From Gossypium raimondii (lineage: Eukaryota > Streptophyta > Magnoliopsida > Malvales > Malvaceae), in assembly GCF_025698545.1 (NCBI RefSeq), contig NC_068571.1, positions 46,471,733 to 46,535,732 on the forward strand: DNA of 64,000 nucleotides. The letters are read 5' to 3'. The notes under the pieces were generated by a model, which did not search any database, had not been told where the DNA came from, and was given only the letters and a program-made list of their open reading frames with translations. This document shows positions 46,498 through 58,783 of this stretch, piece by piece. The stretch's first letter is position 1; every line of letters starts with the position of its first letter. The position numbers and the translations under genes were made by a program.

Positions 46498-46604
46498 TTA
46501 TATAAATAAAGTGATTATTAAATATTTTTACATGAGAGATATAATTTAGATATTATATCATTTATATTATAGTATTTTTTAAATATAGTTTTATATTTAC
46601 CAGT

Positions 46605-46755
46605 TAAGTTTTAGCTCGATTGGCATTGGCATTGTTGCTAGTGCAGGAGAACGTGGGTTCGAGTATGCTGAAGCGCGTTATCTTCCTATTTAAGGATTTG
46701 GGAGGGGTTACGAATAGTTCTAGGCATTATATTCTATCAAAAAGAGTAGATATAA
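46605..46755 (+). mobile_element. tRNA-derived SINE
   Basis: An A-box-like TAGCTCGATTGGCA (46612-46625) and a B-box-like GGGTTCGAGTATGC (46655-46668) are spaced as in a tRNA promoter, followed by a non-tRNA body. It cannot fold as a tRNA gene. Ends and target duplications were not resolved. Confidence 0.6.
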
Positions 46756-47159
46756 TAAGAACTTATACTGAGATTAATGTTAAAAATATATAATTTTATA
46801 TTTTAATAGTAATAAATTTAAAATATTTTATCATTACACATTTTAATATATTAGATTGTAAATAATATATTATAATTCTTTAAAAATATTAAAATTATAG
46901 AATAATATTTTAATATGTTATATAATAAAACTTTTATTAAATTAAACTTTATACTTAAAAAATTCTTTTTTAATTCAAGGGTAAAAGTGACATTTTCATT
47001 TATTCTTTCTATATTCTTTAATATCATTCCATTCAACAAAACAAAGTAATGTAATTTATCATCTATTACATTCCACTAAACCAAACTACATAATATCTAT
47101 TGCATTCCTATCGAATACCCACTCTATTAATCTTCTATTATATTCCAGCAAACTAAACA

Positions 47160-47754
47160 TACCATAAAGGTTCATTCCACTAAGAGTACAACTCTCTCTC
47201 CTTACCAGTAAGGGTTCATTCCGCTAAGGGTATGTCTCTCACCCTTCTATCAAGGGTACAACTCTTTTACCTTTCCACTAAAGGTTCATTCTATTAAGGG
47301 TACGAGTCCTAAGGGTACAACTTCCACACCTTCCTAAGGTCTAATTCTCACACCCTTTTAAAGGTACTGCTCCTAAAGGTAATATCCTCATGTACTTTAT
47401 CTGTTTTTTCTTAATCTTCTTCATTGGTCTGGATGAAGGAGAGAAAGATTGTGAGAGGTCTGCATGGAGGAAAAAAGCTAAAGTTTGTAATGGATAATTT
47501 ATTAAGTTGGCAAGTTTCTTAACCTTTTTGTGTCACGGAGTTAAGTAAAGGAATGAAAGTTAAAGATTTCAGCTATCTATCGATTTTGTTTTGTATTGGA
47601 TAAGGTTGTGGGTGATCATTTTAATAGCCTCTGCATGCAAAAAAATTCTGGTTTTTATGATGATGAAATATCTTCATTGAAGATTCTGAAATAGTTGCAA
47701 GTCTATCTATGAGGTATAAATAAGATGTTTAGTGTAACTTTTGTTGGTTATGTT
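47160..47754 (+). other. Continuation of the AGGGT repeat block, then unclassified sequence
   Basis: 47164-47400 carries AAGGGTACAACTC and AAGGGTTCATTCC phrases matching the end of the block at 43620-43700. The rest shows no gene and continues, after the hAT element, at 51038. Confidence 0.5.
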
Positions 47755-48683
47755 TAGGGGTGAGCATTCGATCGAATCGAATTGAAAATTTTCGAGTTAA
47801 TCGAGTTTTCGAATCTCATTTTATCATCCTAACTTTATTTGAAGTTTTCTCGAATCGAGTCGAGTGAGATGGAATTCGAATCGAATAGAATCGAATATAT
47901 TTGTTCGAGTTAAATTTTAAAAAATAATTTTGGGTCCTTGTAACCATTGTCACCCATCATAATAAAATTTGTCCACCTTAATCAATTTTTTATTAACTTT
48001 CATCACTTCATAATTTATTTATTAATTTTTACATCTTGGTTAGCTTCTTTGCTTACTTAGTTGTTTCAATTATCTTGATTCTTGTCACTATGTATTTTAG
48101 AATTAAAAATATATTAAATGTAAAAATATGATTTTTAATAAAATTTATTTTAAAAATAAAATGTGAAATTAATACCAATATAAAATTTTAACACGAATAT
48201 TTTATGGCATAATTAATAATTCAATTTTAATATAAATATTCAATATGACTAAACAATTCAATAATATAAATAATATAAAATGTGAAATTTATTTTAATAA
48301 TATAAATAGTAGATATAAATAAAATTATTACTATTTATGTTTAGTGATTTTTTTTGGATAATTTTGATTTTTTATTTGACAGTAAATGGTGAGAAGTAAA
48401 AGTTTAGGGGGAAAATAAAAAGTTTTGGGGAATAAAAGTTTTAGGGAAAGTAAATAGGGGGAGTAAAATTTTGGAGGGAAAATATTAAAAAAAAATTGGA
48501 GGGGGGAGGGTTTGGGATAGATGGGAGGTGTGATGGGAAGGGAATAAAAGTTTTAGGGGAAAAGTGGGAGGGAGTAAAAATTTTGGGGGAAAATAAAAGG
48601 TTTTGAGGGTTTTTGGGAGTAAAATTTTGAAAAAATAAATAAATGGGAGAGTAAAATTTTGGTGGGAAATGGATTTTGGGTAG

Positions 48684-50715
48684 TGTAGCGACCTAAAAAT
48701 TGAGCATCGGGCGCTAGTCGAAGTAATTATTGAAAACTTAAAAACCGAATCTCGATTTTATTTGAAAAAGGAGTCGCCACCGATCTTTTTTTCTAGGTGT
48801 GATCGGACACCTAACAACTTCTCTTTTTAGAAGAAAAAAATTATTTTTAAATTATTCTAAAAAAAGAGGTGACTTTAGGTCTACGTGAAAATCTAGAGAA
48901 AATTAGAGTTCGGGAGTCGGTTACGCGCGAGGAAGGTATTAGCACCCTCGCAACGCCCAAAATTGGTATCTTGTTAAACGCGCGTTGTCTTAATTTTAAA
49001 AAATACAAATCCAATTTAATAGTTAATCGTGATCCGATTAAAACACGAGAATTTTTTTTAAAACACGAGAATTTTGGAAACACAATTTTGTTTAAAAAAT
49101 GAAAATTTATGAAACACGAGATTTTTTTTTGAAAACACAAAAATTTTCAAAACATCGAAAATTTTGAAAACACGAGGATTTTTGAAACACGGGAATTTTT
49201 TGAAAACATGAAAAATTTTGAAAATTGGAATTTTTTGAAAACACGAAAAATTTTCTAATTTTTTTATTAAGCACGTATCGTATTTAACACTAATCGGTGA
49301 TATTCACTCAACATAGCAATGAAATCAACGAATTAGTGTCAAATCGATTTGTTACTTTATTTTTGAAAACACGAGAAATTTTTTTGAAGACACGAAAATT
49401 TCGAAACCCGAGGATTTTTTTTGAAAATACGAATTTTTTGAATATTTTTTATTTTTAAAAGGGTGTATCGAGTTTAACACAAACCGGTGATATTCACCCA
49501 ACATAGCGATGAAATCAACGATTTTATGATAAATCGATCCGTTGCCTTATTTTTTAAAATTATTTAAAATAAATTAAAATTAAAATTTAATTAAATTGAA
49601 AATATAAATACAAAAATATAAAAATGCATAAAATGCTAATAATATTAAAATGAAATAACATAAAAATACGAGCATTAAATTAAAAGTGAAATAAACGAAA
49701 TTACTGAAAAATCTAAAACGCGAGCTTCACCGAACGGGTTACACCAATTGAAATTTTCTTTTCTTTTTCTCTCTTTTTTTTCTTTTTTTCTTTTCTTTTT
49801 CTGCTGGGCTGCCTGCTGTGGGCTGCTGTTGGGCTACGCTGGTTTGGGCCGCTGCACTGCTGGGCTGCTGCTGGACAGGCTGGCTGTTGGGCTGGGGCCT
49901 GCTGTTGGGCTGCTGGAATTGGGCCTGCTGTTGGCCTGCCCCCTTTTTTTTGCTGCTTTTTTTTTTGCTTTGTTTTTTTTCTTTATTTTTTTTGGGCTGC
50001 TTTGGGCTTGACTAATGGGCTCGCTGGGTCGGGTCTGCTGCTCGGGTCGGGTTTTGAGCCGGATGGGTCGGGTCGGTTCGACCCGACTGCTTTATTATTT
50101 TTCTTTTTCCTTTTTCTTTTTTTTCTCTTTTTCTCTTTTTCTTACTTCTTCTTTCTTCTTTCTTCTTCTTCTTCTTCTTCTTCTTCTTTACGCCTTGGTT
50201 GCACCGTCGTCGCTCCTCCCCTCTCTTCCTTTCTTTCCTCTTTCTCTTTCTCCTCTTTCTTTTTGCTGCTGAAAATTTTTTTGAAACTTTCTTTTTCTTT
50301 TTCTTTTTTGATTCGCGGGGGGGCGGGGGTCTTTTTTTTGGAGTTTAAACTCCTTTTTATAGTTGGTTTTGCTTCTTTTTTGCAGGTAGCAGGTGGGGAA
50401 GGCCATGCCCTAAGCCGGCGGCCGGAAATCGTGAAGGCAGTGCACGAAATCCACTGATTATTGGGGATTTTCCATGAAGGACCAATTTGTAAATGCAGCA
50501 AAAGTTTTGGGGCCGAAACAAAATTTTGAAAAAGTTTAGGTGTCAAAACGTAATTTCAAAAAGTTTATGGGTCAAAATGCAATTTTATGAAATTTAAGGG
50601 TTAAAATGCAATTTCAAAAAGTTTAGGGGTTAAAATGTAATTTTTTATTTTTTGTATTTTTTTTGAAAATTTAAAAAAAAACCGAAATCGAGCCGGACAA
50701 AATTCAGTGATTACA
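48684..50715 (+). mobile_element. Solo LTR, 2032 bp, nested in the hAT element
   Basis: Starts TGTAGCGACC and ends GTGATTACA (TG...CA), flanked by a perfect 5-bp duplication GGTAG (48679-48683 and 50716-50720). Early motifs (GGAGTCGCCACCGATC, TCGGGAGTCGGTTACGCGCG, CAACGCCCAAAATTGG) match the LTR-like block at 5170-7652. Orientation is taken from that shared motif order. The body contains repeated AAAACACGAGAATTTT phrases, two GGTGATATTCAC repeats (about 49287 and 49487), a GCTG/GGGCTG-rich tract and a long pyrimidine tract. Frames through these tracts are low-complexity and not genes. No internal retrotransposon domain remains. Confidence 0.92.
49801..50340 (+). repeat. GGGCTGCTG-rich tract followed by a pyrimidine-only tract
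   Basis: 49801-50060 is built of imperfect GGGCTGCTG and GGCTGTTGG units. About 50090-50345 is almost all C and T, with a (TTC)n run at 50146-50190, and ends in a G-run patch (GCGGGGGGGCGGGGG near 50314). It is part of the solo LTR. Confidence 0.8.
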
Positions 50716-51037
50716 GGTAGATTGGGGGGTTGGGAGGGGAGGGGAGTAAAAGTTTTGGGGGGAAAGTGGGAAGGAGTAAAAGTTTTGAGGGAAAAGTAAA
50801 AAGGTTTGGGAGTTTGGGGTAAAAATGTAAAATATTATACTTTGATATTCGAATTATTCGAATTATTCGAGTTATTCAAATTCGAAAATTCAACTCGATT
50901 CGAACTCGAATTGAAAAAAATTGAGTTGATTCGAATAACTCGATTAACTCGAATAACTCGATTCGTTTAACTCGAAATTCGAATTTTTTTTCGATTTTTT
51001 CGAGTCGAATCGAGTTTTGCTCACCCCTAGTTATGTT

Positions 51038-52918
51038 GGTTGAGTGTTGAGAAAATGTTGCGTCATCTTATGGCGGGATGTTGTGTAATGATGAGTTACT
51101 CCATAACAGAATATTGATGTATCGTGAGGTTTGTTGTGTTGAAGTGAAAAATTTATGAAATGTTTGGCATAATGTGTGTCGTGCAAGAACAGTAGTGTTG
51201 GTAGAATGCCTGTGTATGATTATGCGGAGTTGTAGAGGGTTGTTTGGCGGATGATAGATGAAGAAATATCACGATGTGCACTCTATGCCATGTGTTAACT
51301 AGCTTTGCGGAAGTTTGGGCAAATAGCACAGAGAATGTATATGCTTAGTTTTCGAATTTGCAGAAGTTCAAGTGGATTGTACGGAGATATATGTGCAAAT
51401 GAATATGATAACCCAATGTGGGTTCTATGTATGTATGAGACTCTACAGAGTCTAAGGCTTTAAGCCTCATATGTGTAAGCAAGCCCATGGCCATGACATA
51501 TGAAAGTTATGAAATATATGAAAGTTTGCCTGATTTAATTCATAAGTCCGCCAATAATGAGTTATCTGTTTATGCGAGTCCGTATATGCAAGTTATGATA
51601 GTCCATCAGGACTATCTTACATGAATAATCTCGCATTAGAAAATTCACTCCTAAGTATCCGCTCCCATGTTTTTTGTTTCTAAAAGTATATCACTATGAA
51701 TGGGTTACCTGTGATTTCAAAACAAGGGCAAAATATGAAGGTCTGCCAAATTTGTTTGTTTGATTAAGATGTGTTAGTTTTCTTTAATGACCCGTTATGG
51801 GGGGTCTTCTTTATGAATCTGTCGGTATGTTCGTAAAGCATGAATTCATAGACTTGGGTCTGAAACAAGAATTTATGAGAATCACAATATGAATCTAAGT
51901 CCGTTAGGACAAGTCGCAATAACAATCTGCATTAGGGTCTAGTCACCAAGATTGTCTTATCTGATTACTTGTATATATTGGTGCAAGATGCACTATGAGT
52001 TTTCTTTCAGACATTCACAAGTAAGAATCCGCAAAGATTTCCTCTCAAGGAAATAGCTACATATGGGTCTACAAAGGTAACTAATGAAGATAGAATATGC
52101 AGAGATAATCCGACAAGTAGCCAAATGTTTATTTGCATTCTGATATTTCATTTGTGAAGTCTCATCATTGAAAGCTCCTTTGTGTGCAAGGCTTTGTATG
52201 GCCGATTACGGAATCCCTATTTTCAAGACGTCCGTAATATATTAAAATCAGTCAAGCAAGATGAATTGTTCACCAGGTTGTGCAAGTAATTAAGCAATGG
52301 TGTTTTTTATGGATGATGTACCAAGTATGGGTTAGCCAAATTGTGTGACGTAAATACTATACCAATGAGATTGGCGAACCAACCTAGTAGAGACAGTCAG
52401 ACTTTAATTCTAAATCTTGAAGTGCCATCTTATTAGCATTCTGCTAATGCAAGGTACACAAAACTTACTAAGTTCATTTGAACTTACATTTGTGACATTA
52501 TATATTGCAGGTAATAAGAAAATTCAATAGTTCATGAACGGACTAGACCAGAATCTATCGTATCCAGGCAGTTGTGCTTCCTATTCATAATATGTATACA
52601 ACAGAGCGACCCAGAGGTGGTGTCTCAGGGTCAAAGTCTTATTGTAATTAGTTTTGATAAGAATATTATTTCCAAACTAAGCAAATAGTTGATATGTTTA
52701 AACCACTTTGTGAATTATTTTGTATCTTAGATTAATGTTACATAATCGAAATAAATTTATGTGGCATGGCCAAATAGATAACTGTATTTTAATAATAACT
52801 ACATTAAGTTAGAATGGCGGAACATACTTTTAAAAGAGTGTGTTAGTTAATTTTCGATTTTGATGTGTAGCACCCTGTAATCTAGATCCGATGATCAGGC
52901 CGGGTATGGACTATTACA
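51038..52918 (+). mobile_element. 3' part of a Gypsy-like LTR (tentative)
   Basis: The end TGTAGCACCCTGTAATCTAG...GACTATTACA (52865-52918) resembles the close of plant Gypsy LTRs, and the ACTTACTAAGTT phrase at about 52466 is shared with the Gypsy LTR at 9740-12789 (complement near 10812). The 5' start was not found. No coding domain. Confidence 0.4.
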
Positions 52919-55184
52919 AGTACCCTCAATAAATTTAAAGAATCATATATATTAAGTCACATAATTTCTTAAAAAGTCAAATGTTTTCAATAAAGATCAT
53001 TAAAACACAAAATATTTTCAATAATATTTTCAATTTCATTGAAAGTTTTAAGCTCAGATACTCCACCCTTATATGTACCTAGGAACCTAAAAAATCACCT
53101 AAATGCTGCTAGGGCCAGAGGTATCAACACATATTGTATGTGTATTGGTATCTAATATAAAAAATGATCAAACGGTCATTTCTGGGCAAAGGTATTGATA
53201 CCTCATAGTTGGTATCAATACCCTATAGCAAAAGTGCAATAAAAAGCCTAAAAACCTATATAAACTATTCTAAATCCTATACAAAGTATACTAACACATG
53301 TACCAAAATAAAATATGCATAAACAACTAAAAACAACACAAACATGCATGAATGTAAGAATCATTAGGTGAGTTCCTTGTGTGAAAAATATATATTAAAC
53401 CAAAGTGCTAAGTGCCATAAAATGTTCAAATGAGACATGCATACTTAGCAAATGGTGTAATGCCCCAAATTTCGGTACAGTAAATGGTATTGTTTTGGGT
53501 ACATCTACAATAGAATTTATGAGAATAGTTGAAATGGATATATTTTAAAGGAATTAATTAGATATTTGAGAAAATAAATTTGTAAGGACGAGCGTGAGCT
53601 CAAAATTACAAAAAAAAAATGATTAAATTGAGATTTGGAGAAAATGTGAGGACTAGAGTACATATTGATTGTTAAGAAGAAAAGAATGGTTTAATAATTA
53701 TTATTGGTATGAAAGAGATATAGAAAATATATTGCTATGGGGAATTAGAATAAATGTATGGACTAAATTGAATGAAAGTGAAAGAATAGAGACTAAAGTG
53801 TAATTTTTACATAAAGAGAATTATGGTAGTGAATTGAATATAGGGATTAATAAAGGGGTAATTTGGACATTTCATGTGACATATTTTGGAGTATTAAAAG
53901 AAAAATGTGTTGATGTTGATAAGCATTTTGAACCATTAGTTTTTAATGAAAACAAGCGATTAATATGGGCCACTCATTGGGTTGACTTTGACTCAATTTA
54001 AATGAATTAAAAGAAAAGAAAAATGATATTTTGGCCATTCTTCCCCTTTATGGTTGATTACCAATGGAGATTAGAGGATTTCGAAAACAAAATAAAATTC
54101 ATGGGATATGAAAAGTCGACACTCCTATATCTTAAAAGTTGAAATTTCTTCCCTATGTAGATACACATGCTAGCTAACCACGCCAAGTAAGAAAACACCT
54201 TTGGATTACTTTGTTGAAATTTAGGGAGATTTATTATTGCAATTTTTTCTTTTGTAAAAATAGACTATTTTTCTAGAGTTATTGCTTCGAGATTAGTTAA
54301 GGACTATAATTGGATTTAAGCAACTAAATTTTGAGACCTAGTAGCATACAATGTGTTGCCAGTTTAAGGAGGGATTGCACAAACCTAGTAAGGAATTTTG
54401 TGATTTATCATGTGTTCAAAGTTTCAGATTGGACCCGCTCTCCAAGCATCCATAATTTCCAAAATAGTGAACAATATCATTTAGTTGAAAGTTTGAAACA
54501 ATTAAATTTTCAATTATGATTGATTGGAAAGTTCGAGAACCTCTCCAAAGGCAACTTGTGATTCTTAGTCTTCCTACAACACAGAACATACATGCAAACA
54601 TGTAATTTATTTGATTAAATTTATTACTTTAAACATCATGAGCTGATTCGTTTTATGAAAATATATTTTGAAATTTCACTGCAAAACATTCTTTTATGTT
54701 TTCTTCACGATTTATAACAGTTTTGAGGAATGAAATAGGTTTGGAGAATAAAAATAGGTGCATGTGTCATTCTCATGTATAAATTAACGTAAGGCAAGCA
54801 TCGAGGAGTTGAAAGGATAAATTTTGAGGTTTTGAATGAGGGCATAATTGATTGACGAAGGGAAAGAAAATCAATATGAAGGATGAGCAAGAATGAGGAA
54901 AACCAAAAAGGTGGATTTAAGTTAGGTTCCTAAGGCTGGAAAATGGCGTGGTTGATTCACAAAGCACCAATAGAGAAAAAAAATGCTGAGATTAAGAGCA
55001 GAGGTCGATGAAATCTATATGTGAAGGGGTCAGGAAGATTAATTATTAGAGTGAGGTAGGAACATAATTATAATAGTGGTTAAAAGGATTAGGGTTAAGG
55101 TTGAACCAATATGAAGAAGGTGAATGTGATTGGGGAGGGGGAGAAAATGATACACACGCTCACGAATAGGGATGTAAAAAAAAT
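52919..55184 (+). other. Repeat-derived sequence with a probable LTR start at 53456
   Basis: 52919-53455 contains paired GGTATCAATACC-like phrases and no gene. At 53456 TGTAATGCCCCAAATTTCGG looks like the start of a Gypsy-type LTR in plus orientation, but no matching end or target duplication was found before 55184. Minus-strand frames at 54416-54601, 54705-54890 and 55039-55311 show no motif. Confidence 0.35.
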
Positions 55185-56818
55185 GTAGGGTGCGTTTGTT
55201 TGCTGTAAAATGGTTTCCAGAAAACATTTTACACCATTTCCAGTGTTTGTTTGGGGGAAAATGAAATCCTTTAGTAAAACATTTTCCAAAACACGGTAAA
55301 ATCAAACCCATTCCTCCAGAAAATGTCTTACGGCTTCAAAATTGGTAAGACATTTTCCATTCTTCTCTAAGCAGACATTTTCCATTCTCTTCTAAGCAGC
55401 AGACATTTTGCATTCCTCAAAGCTTCCGCCTCTCTTCCTCATCTCTGCCTCGCCATCTCTGTCTCTCAGCTTCATCTTCCTTCTCCATCTCTCTGCTTCA
55501 TAGATCTGTCGGTGAGTCACCCAAAAGCTTCAAGTTTTTATGAAATTGGTGGTTTTTGCTGGATTTTCCAGAAATTGGAAAAATGATGAAAACTCATCCT
55601 CTTCTTCCCTACACCACTCGACCCCCACTTCTTCACTAAAGGGAAGCTTTTTCTTGCTATTTTCACTATAAAAATCTCAACATTTCTACCTTTAAAGCTT
55701 CAGTTAGTAGATGAGATTGACCCGATTCATTTATTAAGTACATGATTATAAATCTTGCTTATTTTTGCTGAATACAATGATATCGTTATTTCTACAGCAG
55801 GCTTCTTTTGTTTTTTCCTTTTGATTTCTGAGTTTTTGATCCACTGCCTTGAGAGAATGAATCTTTTTTCTGAAGGGATGCTTTGGGTTCATTTAAAAAT
55901 GCATGAAAAAGGCACCGATGAAATACCAGTAAATTCTTTGTGACAGTTTATATTACTAGGATTTGGATTTTGTGTTTCTAGTGTTTGCCCTTTTTTGAGT
56001 GGAATTGTTATAGCTTTGATTCCAATTTTAGAGACCAGATAATAAGAGAAAATGGAGAGAAAAAGAAGAATATTTGGTATTTTTTCTTTCATGAGAAGTT
56101 GTGAATACACTTGATAAACAGTGCATGTTTTAGCTCTTCTCTCAATTATAATAGCTTTTACCTTCAACTGCTTCCTTATACCATCTTGCTTCGTTGTTTC
56201 CTTCTTGCCTACTAGTTTCACGACACTCTTCTTGATTTCCACTAAAGTAAAAAGATGGTCAAGCAACCAATATGTTTACATACAGAGAAAAAGGAAATCA
56301 GGAATTTCTCCATTTCAATTACCCTCCCCTTCTACAAACTTTGAATCACAACTGATTAGGGACCCTGCCTCGGACAGAGTATCCGACTCCTGGGTGGTTC
56401 TGGACCGCCTGGAGCTTCCTTCACCACCCATGTCTTTCACCTTCTTTCGCCTACTTTTCTTTGAATCTTTTGTGGTTGTCTCGGTTGTTTGGCTTGCATA
56501 TAGGATAGTAATCGTGTACTTAATAAGCATGTAGCAGATTAGTAGCGTCCTATGTGGAGATTTTAGCTTCACCAGTGGTGCACTAAATAATCCTTTTTTT
56601 TTCATGGAGACAGTAGATTCTTTTATGTTAAGCATACTAGCAAATAGTGTATTCCATTGCAATTCCTCCTAGGCTCCTGCTAATGAATGATATGGATGTT
56701 TGAGTTATGCTAATTGAATTTCAAATGCAGTTTATCCTGAGGTGCTTAATGTTTGAGAATGGATGTTAAGCAATATTATTTGTTTAGTTATTTCAAGGAT
56801 ATCATACTTTTTTGTAGG

Positions 56819-56922
56819 GCTATTGAGCACCCAACTTTTTCAGCACTTACAAGACCATTGTGTGATCTGTATTCACTTATTCCTCCTCTTCTAGTTGTAA
56901 CGCATAAGAAACTCAGGGTATG
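56819..56922 (+). pseudogene. Exon-like fragment of an unidentified gene
   Basis: TTTTTTGTAG precedes and GTATGTAG follows this open stretch, as at a spliced exon. It reads AIEHPTFSALTRPLCDLYSL and continues with IPPLLVVTHKKLR, ordinary protein-like composition. It lies inside a TIR transposon, so it may be captured from a host gene. Source unknown. Confidence 0.4.
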
Positions 56923-57139
56923 TAGATGTTTGTGTAGTTTATGATATTCTGAATGCCGTGGGTCTTATTTACTGGAATAAATTGTTAATGCTTTTAGTCC
57001 TTTGCATTATAATTGATTCCATGGTTTAGTTTTAGCATTGAGTTAATGGATTAAAAGGAAGTATTGAGGTGATTCTCCTTTGCAGTTTAACATGGGGAAT
57101 GATGTGTTGTCTTTTGGTGATTTGAATGTTTATGGAAGT

Positions 57140-57285
57140 TGAGTTCTTCTAGTAATGAGTTTGAGAGCTTTGATGGAGGTAATAAAGGGAAAACTGCTGG
57201 TTTTTATGGTGTTGAAGATTGGGGTGAAACTGGTGGCATTGATCCCTTGCCTTCTGATTATGGATTAGGCTCAGGAGTTGCAATG
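57140..57285 (+). pseudogene. Second exon-like fragment, cut by a solo LTR
   Basis: The frame from about 57146 reads SSSNEFESFDGG, then GFYGVEDWGETGGIDPLPSD and YGLGSGVAM, which looks like real coding sequence. A stop lies just upstream in a neighbouring frame. The solo LTR at 57286-58783 interrupts it after CAATG, and the sequence resumes at 58784 with GGCAAGCACTAG, giving a stop. Source gene not recognised. Confidence 0.45.
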
Positions 57286-58783
57286 TGTTAGAGTATGCCC
57301 AAAGATCAATCATGAGATAGTTGTAATAACATACTTGATTTATCATGTTTATTAATATAATGCGTTACCATTATTATTTCAGTTTCTTTTCTGTGTATAT
57401 AAATAAACTGTTTTATAATAATGTCATGAGAATAATATGATTATTCTTAAAAGTTCCTTAGTCAAGTATTATTGTTGGATAGGACAACGATAATGCATTA
57501 AGACTAACATGTAGTTGATTGATGATAAAGAGTTGTCATTGATATAGAATGTCGAATCATTACATGAATATGTGTGTTAGAGAACAACATATTGGATGAC
57601 CCGTTATGAGTATGTTTCTTGGATTATTATGTAATTGTCACGACATTACTCATAATGATTAATATTTATATGATCCTCGACTTGAGATCATCATAATCCC
57701 AACATCGTGAGTTGTATATTTTGATACGATCAAACGTAATCAGAATCGGTTGTTCTATAAAGATCGATGTTGGATATACCACAATCTATGTAGAGGGATA
57801 TGGTTGGTCGATATAGGATAAGTCCCTCCTACATAATATGGGTAATATCTTAGGCCACTTGATTAAGTGAGACTAGAAATGCATGGCCATGCTCAAATAA
57901 GTTGATATTAGATGTCATACTTATTTGTATATCGTAGTCTCCTTAAGATATCAAGGAACATGGAATGGACAATGCAAGTGTGACTATTCCATGACTTGTG
58001 TCCAATCCAGAGATAAATGACTTAAGGATTATTGCATAAAAGGTTAATCATAAAAAAAGGTTATGTCGAATCATGATCTCTTGTGACTTAGGTAGCAATG
58101 ATGCATTGCTAGATGCCACTCATTGTTTGTAGCATTAGAATCATTCTAGTGTTACTGCTAACGTTACAGGAACCTACAGGGTCACACCCTATAGTTGAAA
58201 TGAACGGAATAAACCATAGTTGGTATTATTTTTGGGGTCGCTTGAATTAAATTAATTATAGAATTAATTTAATTCGGTAATCAAATTTCCAACACATTAT
58301 GTACAAGGTTGTTGTATGTATAATGAGGACATGAATTTGGTTAGCATAAGAATTCAAATAAATATATGGTTTACCGAACTTATATTATAATTAATGTAAT
58401 TATAATTTTCGGTATAAAAATATTATTATATTTATTTAATTCCTAAAAACCCTAAAACAAAAGGATATATATAATCTCGTTTTTCTTTGTTTGAGCCTAG
58501 CAGCCGTCAAAGAAAAATAACTCTCAAAACTGTTTTGGGGATTCCTTCCGTTCATAGTCAATTGGGTGGATTACGTAGAGGCCGAGATCACGATAGATTG
58601 AGGCTTGGTTCGACAGCAGATCAGCCTACTCGTTGTTGAGGTGTTGCTGTCTACTCTGAATAAACATTAGGTAATTTCGTAACCTTGATCACCCCGATTC
58701 GTTCCTCACACATGGATCCATGGTTAGGTTCGCTGATTTTATTTATTTTTTCGCTGCGTCGTAAGGGTGCCAGTGATCCAACA
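57286..58783 (+). mobile_element. Solo LTR, 1498 bp, nested in the TIR transposon
   Basis: Starts TGTTAGAGTATGCCC and ends GTGATCCAACA (TG...CA), flanked by a perfect 5-bp duplication CAATG (57281-57285 and 58784-58788). End style and body resemble plant Ty1/copia LTRs. No internal domains remain, so it arose by LTR-LTR recombination. Orientation is inferred from end style. Confidence 0.9.

Larger units (their letters stand above)
47755..51029. mobile_element. hAT-type element with a nested solo LTR
   Basis: Ends TAGGGGTGAGCA on the left and the same 12 bp inverted on the right (TGCTCACCCCTA, ending at 51029) are flanked by a perfect 8-bp duplication GTTATGTT (47747-47754 and 51030-51037). 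Removing the nested LTR and its 5-bp duplication leaves a 1238-bp element. The arms are dense in TCGAATCGAG-type motifs, and the centre carries purine-rich GGGAGTAAAAGTTTTGGGG repeats. No transposase frame. The TAGGG ends and 8-bp duplication identify hAT. Confidence 0.92.

Noticed and set aside
46605..46755. tRNA gene
   Set aside because: A and B boxes are present, but the sequence does not form acceptor and anticodon stems; a SINE explains it better.
49748..50546. Overlapping open frames on both strands (up to 151 codons)
   Set aside because: They follow GGGCTGCTG and pyrimidine tracts inside a solo LTR; composition is low-complexity (Phe/Ser/Leu or Lys/Glu runs) with no domain.
56315..56662. 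115-codon minus-strand frame with a charged KKSRRKK stretch inside the TIR transposon
   Set aside because: Could be a captured exon, but no splice signals or recognisable family; not strong enough to list as a gene.
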